Shown: positions 24,427 to 37,407, counted from the stretch's first letter. The stretch is 64,000 bases of DNA from Udeniomyces pyricola (GCA_039545295.1 BCIK01000026.1:310914-374913), one strand, 5' to 3'. Notes: generated by a model not told the origin, from the sequence alone. Program-made: numbers and translations.

Positions 24427-27400
24427 TCATCGCCTGCCGTGCTCGAGGTCGGCAGCAGCGTGGTCGTGCCATTCGTTGAAACCTCGGAACGAAGTTGTCG
24501 TCCCGACGAGGCCTCGAATATCATCGGCAATCTGCAACCAAGACATGCAACATAGAGTTCGATTTGTCAATGATCGGATAATTAGATTGTCTCTCTTGCG
24601 CAAGATTTCTGTTTCTGGTGCGCTGCACATGTCCATCTGATTAGAGATCGGTGCTGTACTGACCTCGTCAAAGCATCGAACGATGGTCGCCAGCGCGACG
24701 ATAGCCGTCGAATAAATCGGGAATTGACTATCGAGCAGCGTTTCCATCGTAAGTTCTCCCAACCCAATCGGCACGCCACTCTTATCAGCCGCCGACGGGT
24801 CATCCTGGGGGAGATGTTGATCGCCTTGGGTGGTTGCGGTGGCGCTCGCGTGATGAGAGGACGAATGACTGGCCGCGGATTTTTGGAGGTTGTGGACTTG
24901 ATGATGGTAGATGAGTCGTTCGCGAAGACTTGGGAGCGAAGAGGGAAGAGGGTGGCCGTGTGCGAGCGATTGGGAGAGAAGGGAGAGGTGAAGGAAGACA
25001 TCGGAAAGGAAACTCGGGTTCAAGAAGGGCGTCTACAAGGGTCAACATCCATTATTTCCCGATCGGGCCAAGCGATGGTCGGCATAGTGTACGCGTACGA
25101 AGATGAGAGAGAGAAACACCTAGTTGAGCGTTTTGAGAAAGATCGGCAAGATGAAGAGAAGGAGACACCAAACATACGTTGTAGGCAAGGACTTGGCACC
25201 ACTTGGGTTCGAGTGAAGCAAGGGCCCCGCTGAGCAATGAGAGGGAAATAAGCAGTTTCCATTCGGTCGCCAGCAGTTGTTCATACTTTTTCTTTGGCCA
25301 AGGACCTCTGGAAGGAACCAAAGTCAAATTGCACGGGATTCTTTATGAGAGACCGAGCAAACCCGTCTCTGACCCAGTCACGGAAAGACACTAACTTGAG
25401 CTGAGGTTCGAATGGCGCAGTAGCCAAGTTTGGCGCGAGCGCTTGCATCTTGCCCTACAGTGCGAAAGATGAGGAAAGCCCCAGTAAACAAAAGGCCGAC
25501 TCATCAGGTTTAGAGAACTCTCAGGCATCTCTGCTTCAACAGAAATGACTCCCAAAATTAACAAACGTACCGCAATAGCCAACCAATCGCCTCCAATTTT
25601 CTTGAGTCGCCTTTCCTTGCGCTTCTCGTCGCGATTCGTGATTCCTTCGAGCTTCTCGCTTGACGATACAACGTTGAACTTGGAGCGAGCAACTTCGCCA
25701 AGGAACGTCTCAGCCTCTTCGCCAAACAATTTGGACAGATCTTCGAGGTTGGTTGCAGTTGTTTTCCGAACGACCACCCGGCCAAACGTTGGATAGGGAA
25801 GACCTGTGAATCGAGACAGGAAGGAAAGGATAATCGGAAACAAAAAGACACAAGGTCAACCGTGAAGAGATAAGATCGTACGGCAATCGCGTCTTTGAAC
25901 GTACACATCACGATGAAGGCGGCTGTAAATCCAATGATGACAAGTAGAGCTCGCTTCCAGGCGAGATTTACACCGACGCCTGAGTTGGCGGTGACAGCTA
26001 TACGAGGACCCGCATCAATCCATGAGTAGCCGACGGTGAACACGATCTGGAATAAGATACCGCCCATCAAGAGGTAAGCAACTTGATGAGACCCTTGATA
26101 TCGCCCTCAAGCTGAATGAGAGACGATCACGAAGAGGTGATATGTAGATACTCACCGTCACGCCAGTCATGAGGAAAAATGTTGCCTTGGCTTGAGGAAG
26201 CGAGATTCGGGCGTACATGAACGGGGCCATGAAGACAATGCTTGCAGCCGCGATACCATAGGGATTCCCGTTGCCCTTTCCTGCACCGATATACCATACG
26301 ACCATACCAAGCACGAGTCCAAGAACGGTACCACCGCATCGAGTGATGAACTCCCAAACTTGTTGACCGGTGTAGACGCCAAGGCCTGTACGAGCGAGCC
26401 GAGGAAGAAACCGTTTCGGGTTGTGTTCAATATTGAGCATCTGATAGAGATTGTCCGCATTTTTCGACGAGACGAACCAGTTTGAGCCATGATCAGAGCC
26501 CATACCCCTCGATTACTATAGTTGAAACCAGCAGTGGAAGGATGAACCGCAACGACTGATGCCATCGATCATGCGAGAGAAGAGCAGAATCAGAAGAAGA
26601 AGAAGAGCGGTCGAGCGGGGCACTGTCAATTATTTTCCTGTCGGAAAGCTTACGCACGCGTTCTGGATAAGTTCAAGTTGGAATCACTCACCCCAAAGAC
26701 AGAGCGATACGACGGCATGTCGAAGCGCAAAGAGCCCCGGCGGCGTCTTGAGCCATCGCAGTGAATTACCAAGCGCCTTGCCAGCCCGCTGGCCAGCCGT
26801 CCGGGGTGGGCCTGCATCCGGATCAAGAGGGTCCTCGTCGGGATCTGCGGAACAAACCAAAAGGAGCCATAGTTAGCGAGCAACCAAGTAAGCAGCATGG
26901 TGCTGTACTCGTCTAACCGAAGAGAAACATAGAGGAAAGAGAGGTCTCACCTTGATCTTCATCGGATTCTTGATCCAACTCGTCATCAAGCTGCTTTTCC
27001 TTCTCCTTCTTGGTAGCTTTTTCCTTGTTCTTCTTACTTTTGGATCGTGACTTGGTTGTCTTGGTCTCTTCTGCGCTTATACCGCCACCTCCTAGTGGGT
27101 CCATGGCTCCGTCTCCACCGGTGCCCTTCTCCGTCAGTTTCCTCCATATCTTGCCGAAGCCGCTTGGGAACCAGACTCGTCTTTCTCCGCGCCGTTTCTC
27201 TCGGAGCAGGACGGCAAATTTGAGGAATGACAGGAGTTCTTCCGCATAAGACTCGAGGGAAGACGTAAAGACGAAGCAGAGGAAGAGTGATCGAGCGGCA
27301 AAAGGTGTGCTGGTAGGAGCGGCGTCTCGATGGGTCTTGGTGTTGGAAGAAGGCTCATCGGTTGGAGGGTACAGATATTCATCTTTGAGCTTGGATGTGG

Positions 27401-29687
27401 CAAGCGTACCATCCTGTTCAAAGAACCGAGCAAACGGCTGAAGAAGCCTCGCCCGTCTTGCTGAGCTATCCTTTGCATCGTGTTGACCTAGATCGGACCC
27501 AGCAGCCTGACCAAGTGTATCTGAGTGCCTAAATTCAGCGATTGCTCTCTCGAGCTCGGCGACGAGTCTTTTGGCTTCAGCAAGCCCTTGGGCTTCCTCG
27601 TCTTGCTCCTTTTTACTCGCTCGCTTCCACCGCGTCTTGTTAACAGATTCAAGCCATGACGTAACGTTGCTGAGGCCATCAGCACATGATTTCCGAAGGA
27701 TCCGGGAGGAGCTGGCGAGGATGGGGATTAGCGTGACGAGGTCGTGTCCATGGCGAGCTTCGCGAGCATCCAATTCGGCTAGAATACGTTGATATTGTTT
27801 TGGCTGGGCATGGGGTTGGTTATGAGGCTGAGGCAAGTCGGATGTCTTTTTGGGTGCAGAGCTAAAGGATGAAGACGAGTGGGACATGGAAGATGACCCA
27901 AGAGATGAATGACTTTCTTGATCCCGGATGAGACGGAGATCGGTTTGGACGAGTGATGAAAACGTGTTGAGGGAGAGCGTTCTTGCCGTGAGACTCCGAA
28001 GCTTGGATCCGATAGCTTTGAGATCTCCGGGACCAAGGACACCTCGGGAAAGTTCGAGATCGATCATGCCGAGTTGACCAAGAAGAGCGAGCTGGACCTG
28101 AGCCACAATACCCTTTCGGACGCCGGTGCACTTTGTGACGAGCGTGCCGAAGGACTTGGCGTTGTTCCTAGACTCATCTGAGCCATCTAGAGCTGGGAAA
28201 GGGAGAAGAAGGATAGAGTTTTGCAGCGAGAGAAGCTGAAGGGAGGGCTTTAGAAAGCTGTCGACCAGAGTCGAGCTAAAGAAGATGATGGTGACGAGAA
28301 AGGACAAATAACGGAGGGGAGCGGATAGTTGATCATGGTTAGCTTGCGCGAACGCCGGACGAATTCGAGAAATGTGAATACGTATTCGAAGAAAGAGTCA
28401 CGAACAGCCAGACATGACTCATGGTTTGTGGAAAGACAAAGACGATGCTGGCAAGAGCGATGGCGACATAGGACGAGGCTGGGATTAAGAACGTTGTCTG
28501 CAGGCGAATGAGAGACAGCGTTTGTCAAGTGGGGAGATAAGTGCCATGCTTTTCTACTCTCCTTCATTCCAAGCAAGCAGGAAGCAATCAAGGAATATTC
28601 GTTACTGACTGCAAGCATGTACTGGGCTGAAGGAAAGAGTGGGCCGTAGGCACACATGATGTCCAACACAATCGTGCCAAAAATGGCCAAGAGAGCAAGC
28701 TTGGGAACTTCGGCCCGGACAGCTCCCAGGAAGAAGCAACCGATGAAGAAGAATGCGCCGTAGACTAGAGACGAATTGAAAGTAGATGATCAGTGCGGTT
28801 CGAGCGACGATTGAGATATGAATAGGCTGATCGCATAGACTGGATGACGTCGGGCACGACTGACCCGCCGAGCTTCGCGTGTCGAGAAACGCCCCTTCGA
28901 AAATGTATGACTTGAAACTTGCGTCGGGATTGCTCACAAGGCTGTCACGAGAAAGATTATATCGTTCGATCTGCGCCGTCAGCATAATTTTTTGATTCCG
29001 CTCGGGAAACTTTTTTATATATAAGGAAGCTGTCTCGGCCTGGGGTTCCCTTGACCCTGGCTGGTGAATGGCCTCAAGTCTGTGTTGCTGATTATTCAAA
29101 GCTCTTTAGGAGAATGTTGAGAAATGGCTGATTCACCCACCTCGTCTGAACCCTTTGATAGGCGGCGGCGGAGACGATGCGACTACGTGCGGCTAGACTC
29201 GCTGCCATTGACGCACAGCCCCATGCCCATCCCAAGAGCATCCCGAAAAGGAGCGTGCTAGATGCCTAGACAAAGGGGCCGGAAAAAAAGAAAAAGGAAA
29301 AAGGGGGCTTGTTAGGAGTGAGGCGATCAAAGGCTAACGACCCAAGACGATGGATGGGAGCGAATCTGGAGAATGTTGCAAGGGAGTCATGCGAGGATAG
29401 GCGTTGGTCTCAGTTTGCGGACGTACGAGGAAAAAGAGGGCGACAGGCATGGAAGGAGGAAGCATGATGGATAGCAGGGCAGCAAAGAAGGCAGCCTGAC
29501 CCATGACGACGAGCGAGCGATGGTCGAGGATGAGGACGAGGGTCCCTAGCAAGACGAGCAGACATCGGACGAGCGTCTTGAGCTGACGTTGGTTGAAGCT
29601 ATCGACGGCCCAGATGAGGTGAAGTTTGGCGAGAGTCGGATGGCGTCCGGCAGTGGAGTGATCTTGGAGGTTTGGATCGGACGACAT
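24427..29687 (-). CDS. Bre4/FUSC-like multi-spanning membrane transporter (DUF2421 type)
   Basis: Resembles the fungal brefeldin-A-sensitivity protein 4 family (aromatic-acid-exporter-like, putative endomembrane transporter); substrate unknown. Fifteen exons (minus): 29687-29427, 29265-29141, 29079-28865, 28764-28610, 28497-28406, 28275-26951, 26844-26692, 26555-26478, 26385-26156, 26046-25905, 25803-25571, 25454-25396, 25307-25178, 25032-24664, 24531-24427; phases join to 1223 aa. Two membrane blocks: N-terminal helices (CLLVLLGTLVLILDH, FFAALLSIMLPPSMPVALFFL, FGMLLGWAWGCA, VYGAFFFIGCFFLGAVRA, then FGTIVLDIMCAYGPLFP) and a second block (GFNYSNRGVWALIMAQTG, TVLGLVLGMVVWYIG, IVFTVGYSW, LLVIIGFTAAFIVM). 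A long loop of Lys/Glu-rich low complexity (about aa 490-600) separates them. The C-terminus is the DUF2421-like region (GPWPKKKYEQLLATEWKLL). The start of exon 3 is the least certain edge. Confidence 0.88.
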
Positions 29688-30456
29688 GGTGAAGATTTGG
29701 ATATTGGATGGAGGAATGGAAGGAAGCTAGCTATCTAATAAGATCGATTGGGCTGTGGGCGCGTCCGTCGATCAAGGGGGCCGGCCTGCAAGGCTGCAAG
29801 CTGCAAGCTGCAAGGGTGGTTTGGGCGGTGAATGGACCTGTAGAGCGTTGAAGGATTCCAGGAGATCCAAAGAGACGCAATTGAGAGTGGACGTAAGACG
29901 TTTAAGGCCGTTGACAAACTACTAGGAGGCCGGAGCGAGGATGGCCGGATCCAGGGGGTCGGCGTCAGATTGATCGATTGGGAGGCGAAGCAAACGTCAG
30001 CCAGCTAGAGTGACCAGCCAGAGTGTGCAAGCGGTTCGGTGGCCGGAACGACTTGGCTTACTGATAAGGTATCTAATCAGCCACCTGTCATCGATCTTAT
30101 ACATATCCATATGTATGGATATCTTCATTGTCGCCCTCGACTCTGCTAAGCTCTAGTCCATGCTTACCACTGCTTGCCCCTAATGTCGTTTGACGTACAC
30201 GCAATCAAAGGTCATAGCTTCACCGGCATCACCATCATCACCAACCGTCATAACACAATATTCATATCTGTCTTGCCCAATTCAGCCTCATTTTCAGCCC
30301 TAGTCTACTCCGCGCACGCAAACCACAAGTCGCTCAAAAATCATCATACCGCATCAAATCAACGCCCATGGACACCACACCCTGCGATCGACTACCCGTC
30401 ATGCAGCCATCATCCCACGTCGACCTTGCCATCTGTCCTCATTTTTGTATAGAACT
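29688..30456. other. Intergenic, promoter side of the Bre4-like gene
   Basis: No gene seen. A short GCAAGCT tandem lies at 29788-29812. Confidence 0.5.
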
Positions 30457-31368
30457 CTAGCGCGATGCTGGATGCTCGCCCTGCTTACACTGTTGCTCTT
30501 CCATCTTCCGATTCCACCGCGCTCGTGCTAAGCGGGACCGGACACCACCCATGATCCTCTCGGCCGATGACGGCTGCTTCGCCTCAGAATGCGACGCCCC
30601 CGGTGGTATCCGCGGAGTTAGGTCGAAGCAATCACTGTCTGACGGCGTTGATGAGGACGCTAGAGGTAGAGATGACACGGGTGCTGTGGATATTCGCTTC
30701 GTGCTGAAGTGGTAGGGTAGAGTCGATTCGAGAGAGGGAAGACTGGGACGAATGTCGTGGGATGTCGAGGTGATGGCGAGGGGAGGAAGCATATCTCGAG
30801 GACAGTCTACAATTGATCGCGAGGTCCGGGTCATGAACGAGGCCGTATAAGGTAGACTACGTGCCCAGGTTGGGGTAGTAGGGGCAGGAAGAGAAGGCAG
30901 ATTGGGAAGGTTCCGAAATGTGCTCGACTCGGGCGGACTTGGTGGTAAATGATTCACAGCTTCAGAAAGATTATCAGACGGGATGGTTGGCTCGTTTGAC
31001 CGTGAACGACCGTCCAGCTTTGGCTTCTTCCGGATGGGCCTCGGACTGGCCTTGTCGACATGCGATGTAATGACAGGGGGCGATGGAATTGGGTCCGAGT
31101 TTTCCAGCGAGGCATTGTTGTCCCGGGACGGCTGGTGCGGGTTGACGCGTGCTCGCTTGCGGGTAATCTCCTGCGTCAAATCCGATAGGCGGCCTCCGAG
31201 GTCATGGAAAGTGCGCGTGAGACGTTGGTCTTCGGCAGACTTTTCGTGAAGAAGCTGAAGGAGGAGGGAACGATCCTTTTGAGAGCCTGGCTGGTGAGAA
31301 TAAGCAAGCAAGACTTCGCGAAGCGTTGGCGGAGGGAGTAGGAGAGGCGTGGCCGGTGTAGTCGACAT
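30457..31368 (-). CDS. 303-aa protein with N-terminal helical/coiled-coil segment, unknown
   Basis: Single uninterrupted frame; ATG at 31368 is chosen because upstream in-frame codons to 31473 contain only non-ATG starts. Residues 11-70 are predicted helical with leucine spacing (LREVLLAYSH, LLLQLLHEKSAEDQRLTRTF, LSDLTQEITRKRARV), followed by a basic RKKPKLDGRSRS patch that could be a nuclear signal. The rest is Ser/Pro-rich and disordered, ending in a basic helix (RSRLARARWNRKMEEQQ). I recall similar helical starts in uncharacterised basidiomycete proteins but cannot name a family. It is the only multi-hundred-codon gene here that needs no intron. Confidence 0.62.
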   Translation of the reverse strand: MSTTPATPLLLPPPTLREVLLAYSHQPGSQKDRSLLLQLLHEKSAEDQRLTRTFHDLGGRLSDLTQEITRKRARVNPHQPSRDNNASLENSDPIPSPPVITSHVDKASPRPIRKKPKLDGRSRSNEPTIPSDNLSEAVNHLPPSPPESSTFRNLPNLPSLPAPTTPTWARSLPYTASFMTRTSRSIVDCPRDMLPPLAITSTSHDIRPSLPSLESTLPYHFSTKRISTAPVSSLPLASSSTPSDSDCFDLTPRIPPGASHSEAKQPSSAERIMGGVRSRLARARWNRKMEEQQCKQGEHPASR

Positions 31369-32104
31369 GGTGTGTATGGATGTCAATGCTGAGGATGACT
31401 GAGGATCTGTCAGAGTCAGTGTTGAGATAGGTAGAGGTGATGGGCAACATGAAACAGGCTGATGTCGGGTCAAGATGAAGAGGTGTCGATGTCAAGAGCT
31501 GAGGAGATCGAAGAAGCCTTGGTATTCTAGGAGACTTGGCATCGACGCCCGCCTGCAATTGCCTTTGCAGCGGTTGCTCGATCTATCATCGACAGCATAA
31601 ATGACAGCAGCCGTCAGTATACTGCAGATTGACAATTCACATGGTAAAGATGAGCCTACTATGGATCGGGGGCTGGACTAGGAGCGGCATGGGGAGACTG
31701 CGCTAGACGTAGGGGTGATGACCAAATTGCCAAATCAACGGTCAACGGTCAACGGCCTGGGTCAACAACGTTTAATAGATCAAGGACCATGCATTCATGT
31801 TCGAAAGTACAGTAACATGACCACATCGTTCCGTTGCAGTATATTGCAGTATGATCAACATCGGCTGACAACACTGTGAGTCATCACTGTGCTGATGATG
31901 TATCACAGTAAACATATTATATATTGCATGATCCAATCGATATCGATACTCCCAACTGGTGATAGTCCATAATCGTCCTCCCGGGTCGAAATTCGAAACT
32001 CGATCTCATGACGACGGAGTACTTGACCACCCCATCACATGCATCCATCATATGCATAATCCGTCCTCTCCATCTCCTCCTCACTCATCTCGCATCTCAA
32101 CAAC
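31369..32104. other. Divergent promoter region, 30457 gene and ETFRF1
   Basis: No gene seen. Contains a short AACGGTC tandem (31737-31753) and AT-rich stretches (31900-31960). Both neighbours point away from it, so it must hold both promoters. Confidence 0.55.
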
Positions 32105-32916
32105 ATGACTAACCTCCTCCTGTCTACTTCCACCCGTTATCGAACCATCAACCTTTACAAACGTGTCAGCTGCCTTCTACTCATCTTTCGACGCGAACGC
32201 TTCGCCACGACCGATTCGTCTGATGCTGTCCTATGTACCTCCGCTGATCTTGTGTTTTACTCACCCAACGCTCCTACGTGCAGCTCCTACGACTCGGTCG
32301 AGACTAGTTTGTCGTCTATCTCTTCACATGAAGCGAGCACATACCGCTCCCGCATTCAATCCCCTCGGCTAGAAACCGACCGACCGGCGGAGCTCAACGT
32401 TCTGTTTTTCATCCCTCCATCCCTGGTGGTCTCTTTGATACAGTCCCAATCCAAACTACCACTTCGAATCTCGAGTCCGACAGTCATTTCGAAGTGAGTG
32501 GGCGACTTCCCTGCTCACAGTGTGCGCTTGAGAATTCAGATCAATCACCTGTTCGCGTCTTCACGATCCGTGGCCTGATCTTATATGCCGCTATCTTCGG
32601 AACGCCCAACCAAAGACAATCTACATCTCTCAGATCCCGAAGAGATCGAAAAGAAACTTAAGCTGGCCGAGTTTGTCGAGAAGGGTATGTCTTTGACGAC
32701 CTCTCGTCCTCTTCTGGCCTCGCCTTTGGACTTTGAATGACTGGAACAATTCATTGACCTTTGCCTGACAACTCTGCAGAAACATTGGCTCTGATATCCC
32801 TTGCCAAGTATCGGCACCTCAAGCGGACCTACTATAACGACAATCCGGCACCGACAGAAGCAGCCGTCGTGGAGGTTCTCGAGGCCAATGCGTTCGATGC
32901 GAACGAGGCGGCTTGA
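32105..32916 (+). CDS. ETFRF1: LYR-motif protein, electron-transfer-flavoprotein regulatory factor type
   Basis: Matches ETFRF1/LYRM5, a small mitochondrial LYR protein that in mammals binds electron-transfer flavoprotein and removes its FAD. Five exons: 32105-32164, 32284-32306, 32444-32493, 32616-32684, 32780-32916; 112 aa (106 aa if exon 4 starts at 32634). The order follows the family: YRTINLYKR (LYR motif as LYK), LLRLGRDYP across the 23-nt exon 2 and exon 3, NYHFESRVRQSFR, DPEEIEKKLKLAEFVEKE, ALISLAKYRHLKRTYY. The conserved F that LYR proteins keep after the helix pair is present in QSFR. Each junction is phase-consistent. No single open frame shows the gene; it appears only after splicing. 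Function in this organism is inferred from the family. Confidence 0.85.
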
Positions 32917-34176
32917 AAGACAATCCCTGGATTGTAACGACGATCTCAAGGTCCTGGCATAAGCTCAGCTCGGTCTGGCAACGGGACACGCATAAGCTTG
33001 CCAGCAATCTGCTCCGTTGCATTCAATCGTCGAGACAGAAGTGCAATCGAGAGGTATGCCCTCGTCATTTTTTTTTTGGAAAGGGACCTGAGTGTCACTA
33101 CAGCGGCGAGGTTGCTGACATCGTCCTGTGGTTGTTTTGGATCAACGATTCGATCATCTTGTGAAGACTTGCATGCATGATCGCTCGGTCAAAAACCCTC
33201 AACGATTCTTGATACACGTCCATCATCAATTTAAACCGCAAGAAGGGGGAGGGGGAGGGGGGGGGGGGTGTACTCGCGCGCGACTGTGTACGCTGTACGT
33301 ATCGCGGAAAGCCGGTCCGAATCATGTGATGACGAGGTTTATGGGGTCGTATAACTGTCGATCAAGAGCAGGAAACATGAGGGCAAGTTTATTGTTCAAT
33401 TTGCTCTGATGATGACATGTCGGCAGATTCTCATATCCACATGAGCGATATCGTCGACGATCAAGCTTTGCCGTTGGTCGAGTCGATGTACGTCGTCTTG
33501 ACGAATTGGTTGAATCCTTCTTTGAGCGTGTGGCGGCCGGTCGGATGATGTCTGGAATGTAGATGAGATCAGGTTCGACTGAAGATTAAGAAGTCATCAG
33601 TCTGAATCGAATGTATCATAATACCAAGGGAACTAATTTGATGATGGTCAGACGTCCTTGGACAGACGACATATAGACATATAGATTAATACAACGCACG
33701 CGCGACGGTACGTAGCGCGGCTTGGCTCTCGCGCGCGGGCGCAGCGATTGGAGTCTGAGTGCCATGACAACGGGATACATATATACGTCTACATGGCCGT
33801 CTATGCCGATGGTTGTGAAAGGTGAAGAGAAGGTGTTTCTCCCATCAAGAGTATATGGTGAGAGATGATATACTCATCATATGCCCAGCAGGCAGGTCGA
33901 GGCTACTGGGCGATGGATCGATTATGTTGAACTTTATAATTAGCATATATTGCAAGAACGGGATTAGCGACAATGGTTGATCGTTAATTGTTGGCTTCAC
34001 TTCCTTCCCTTCCCTCATACATCATATCCCTCGTTCCGGCCCTAGACTCTGCCTTGGTCATCCGCACTCCAGTAGTCCCCATCCATCCTCGCCCTCACGC
34101 TCTCGACCCATCGCCAGAACGTCATCTTTCCGACCTCACCCATACCCCGAGCCGCCCCGACCGCAAAGCCTCCGCC
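32917..34176. other. Intergenic between ETFRF1 and the GT90 gene
   Basis: No gene seen. Holds a G-run block (33244-33269), alternating CG stretches (33272-33282, 33730-33740) and AT-rich DNA near 33900-33960. Confidence 0.5.
33244..33269 (+). repeat. G-rich tract with four or more G-runs
   Basis: Runs of five or more G separated by single A, then a longer G-run. It fits the pattern of a potential G-quadruplex; no gene overlaps it. Confidence 0.8.
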
Positions 34177-34352
34177 ATGGCAAAGATGCGCGCGCTTGGC
34201 GTCGTCCTGCTGTCGTCTCTCTCGACGTTCCTCATCCTCTTCAGCTTCGTCCGTCCACCAAAGATCCTTCCTTACAGCTTCATTCAGGACGATGACTGGC
34301 TAGAATACGGTCACGATGGTACTTGTGTGAGTGATGAGTTCGCGAGTAGGGC

Positions 34353-34391
<39 letters not shown>

Positions 34392-37300
34392 AGCCGGGGG
34401 CGTGCGTGTAGTCGCAGAGGGACGTGTGGCTTTCCGTCCCTTCCTTCACGTCCGACGTTGTTTGCCTCACCCTCGACTCAACCACCGAGTGCATACTGTC
34501 CTTCCTAACATTACCCTCTCATCTTGTCTGACCGTTCTCTCCCCGTAGCTATTCCTCTCACCCCTAGCCGAGCTCACCGATGCAGAACGCCAAGCGGCCT
34601 ATGGCTACCACAAATTGAACGCGACGGAGCGCGTAGCGCCTCTCGCCGCCCCCAAAGGCATCCTCTCCTACCTCGTCGACGCCTTCGTACCCCCTCCTCC
34701 ATCACTTCCATCTAGTCCTAAATCGTCCCATACAGCACCTATAAACCCTATCTTGGGCCTGTTAGCAGAGGGCGAGCGCAAGTGGAGCACCATGATGGGC
34801 AGCCAGAGTCGCAGTCTTGAAGAGGCTGTCACCGAATATAAGCGTCGCTACAACATGCCACCGCCGCGAGGCTTCGGGGAGTGGGTAAGTCTCTCTAGCT
34901 TTGAGATCGGAACTCAATCGCATGCAACGATATTGCTTCTCCACATCAGGAACAAACTCTTACAAGGGGAGGCGAGCTGATCAAAGCATACGCCCTTGAC
35001 GCGTCTTTCCCCTCCCCGCCCTGCCCTGCCTGGCCCTGTCTCAGTGGTCGCTCGCCCAAACGAATCAGGTCCTTCTACCGGACGAATACGACTCTATCCA
35101 CGCATCAATCCTTCCCTTCTATGCCCTGCCTCCAGCCGAGTTCATTAAGCGAACGCGTGAGGCGGAAAAGGTGCCAGAGACTTACACCTTTGTCAAGCAA
35201 GGATCCAAGGTTGTCCTCGTCTGGAACGACGATCATGCGAGGAACGAATATTGGAACGCTCGCATGAGGGCAGACGCTCAGGCCAATCTCATGGAGCCCT
35301 TCCTCGACAAAATGGGAGATATGAGGTGAGTCGTGTATGACGCAGGTTCTGAAAATTAGAGAGGAGAAGGAGAGAGATTGAGATCAAACGATGTGAAGTC
35401 CTCAGGCGTGATGGTCATTGCGAAACTAAACCAACGTCTATACTTTATCCGCTACAGGATTACCTACTCGATACACGATCAACCCTCCATCGTGCTACCG
35501 TTTGAGCGTCGCCAGGAGTTGGAAGGAATTGCCAAGGGACCTCCAGGAGCTCGTGAGTTGCATGCTTTGCCCCCTAAACGACGCGTCAGGACGTACTTGT
35601 ATCTCAAAGCCTATTCCTGTCCTTTTCCAGATACTTCAACCGTAAACGAACCAGATCTCCACGAGATTGACTGGCTCAAGTCATGTGCTTCCAACTCGCC
35701 TGCTCGTCAGGGAACATTCAAGCAAGCAGGTGAGATGCTCTAGCTGCCCAGATATGACTTTGGAGAGACAAGAGCCTCCTAACTGATGCTTATTCAACGT
35801 GTCATGTTGCCAGATTCACGGACAATCAACTTCGTTTCGGACCAGATATCGTACCAGGATCCATGTATGAACCCTTATGTTGGTACCTTTTTGATCTGCC
35901 CCTCCGCAGTCGCGCGTTTCATGGCCTCTGTACTCAACTCACCAACCGATGGGCGATGTGATTGTATTGTTACCAGCTCCTTTCTTCCCACAACCATTAC
36001 CTTCACCATCCCTCACCTTCCTCTCTTCCAACACCCCACTCCCGTCTTCTCCCCATCTTTTCTCTCTCGCGAGGGCCCCTCAACTCTGACATCCCCCTCG
36101 CTCCGACACACATCATCTCGGGCCCTATCGATCGCGAGTCTACTGGCTACGAACCCGAAGGTGGTTGGGATGCCAAGTCAGCCAAACTTTATTGGAGAGG
36201 ATCGCCGACGAATCATCCGTCTCGGCCAATTGGTGCCGACCAATGGAAGCATGGCCATCGAACGAGGCTGCATGGGATGGGAACGGCTAACAGTTCGACT
36301 CGACTTGATGTCCTCACGTCGGCTGGCAAGCGCAATGGCAAGACTAAGATCGAGAGTGTCGAAGCCACGTCGTTGAAGGAGCAGTATCTCGATGTTGAAC
36401 TCGAAGGCGAGTGGTCTTGCGGCAAGGAGGCACGCGACTGCGAGCATCACCGGTATGTCGCGACGTTTTGAACCGCTCATCTTCCACTCAGGAACGAGCT
36501 GCAACTATACTGACAAACTCACCCATATCGGATTGCACTGTGCCCCTGTTCACTCCCTCATCCTCCCATAGCAAACTCTATTCATCGCGGCACCTAGCAC
36601 CCAATGAGCAATCAAATCGATACAAATTTGTGCTTGATGTCGATTCTGAATCGTGGTCCAAGCGATTCCCCAAGCTTATGGCAGCCAAAAAGTGAGAATT
36701 GCATTCCCTACTCGTACTTTTCTGGCATGCCAGGGTTGACTCATTCAGTCTCTCCTCCCCCCTTGCTGCTCTCCCTTGATTAGCCTTGTCTTCAAGGCAG
36801 GTGCGTTCCCCGAGTGGAACATGGCGGTACTACCGCCCTGGATCGCTTATGTACCGGTCAACGTACGTCACTCTTCATGCATACTCTTGGGTTTCTGGTC
36901 CATGCTCGTCTTTGACGACTCTCGCTCATACAAATGCTCTCAACTTTTGCGTTTTAACCACTACTAGCTTGACTACTCCGACTTGTATTCCATCCTTGCT
37001 TTCTTCGCCGGATCCCCTAAGACAGGCCGAGGTGCCCACGACCGCGTTGCCCGTCGAATCGCCTCTAACGGCCAATGCTGGGTTGAGCGTACCTGGAGAA
37101 GAGAGGACATGGAGGTCTACGCTTTCCGGCTCTACCTCGAGTACGAGCGCCTGTGGAGAAGAGCAGACAAAGGCTATAAAGAGGGTGATGCGGTATGTAC
37201 AGTCTGGATATTTTGTCACTCCCTGTTTGACCCTTTTCGCAAAGTTGTCAGATCGATCATGTTGCTGACCTGGTCGTCTTGTGATGTTTCGTGTTTGTTT

Positions 37301-37407
37301 GCATCACATTCTAATTGGTGCAGGACTTTGTCATGGGAGAACGTCCATTGTCCCAACCAGACCGCCAAGCCAAACCCAAAAACGCTGGCGGTGTCCTTCA
37401 ACGCTAG
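34177..37407 (+). CDS. GT90 family (CAP10-like) glycosyltransferase, type II membrane protein
   Basis: Resembles CAP10/Cxt1-type GT90 enzymes, Golgi glycosyltransferases (xylosyltransferases in Cryptococcus). Eleven exons: 34177-34326, 34549-34884, 35045-35325, 35458-35552, 35631-35729, 35814-35878, 35977-36452, 36572-36691, 36784-36862, 36968-37192, 37324-37407; 669 aa, all phases consistent. An N-terminal signal-anchor ([19 protein letters not shown]) suggests type II topology. Family motifs: [44 protein letters not shown] with [43 protein letters not shown]...[27 protein letters not shown] and [23 protein letters not shown] 34177 is preferred over upstream non-ATG frames because it directly precedes the anchor. 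Donor and sugar acceptor are not readable from sequence. Confidence 0.92.
34353..34379. repeat. (GT)n microsatellite in intron 1 of the GT90 gene
   Basis: About thirteen GT units followed by GCGCGC, starting 26 nt after the 5' splice site. Alternating purine/pyrimidine of this kind can form Z-DNA. Confidence 0.9.

Noticed and set aside
33988..34176. N-terminal extension of the GT90 protein
   Set aside because: It lacks an ATG start and would place 63 residues before the signal-anchor; the ATG at 34177 fits the family topology better.
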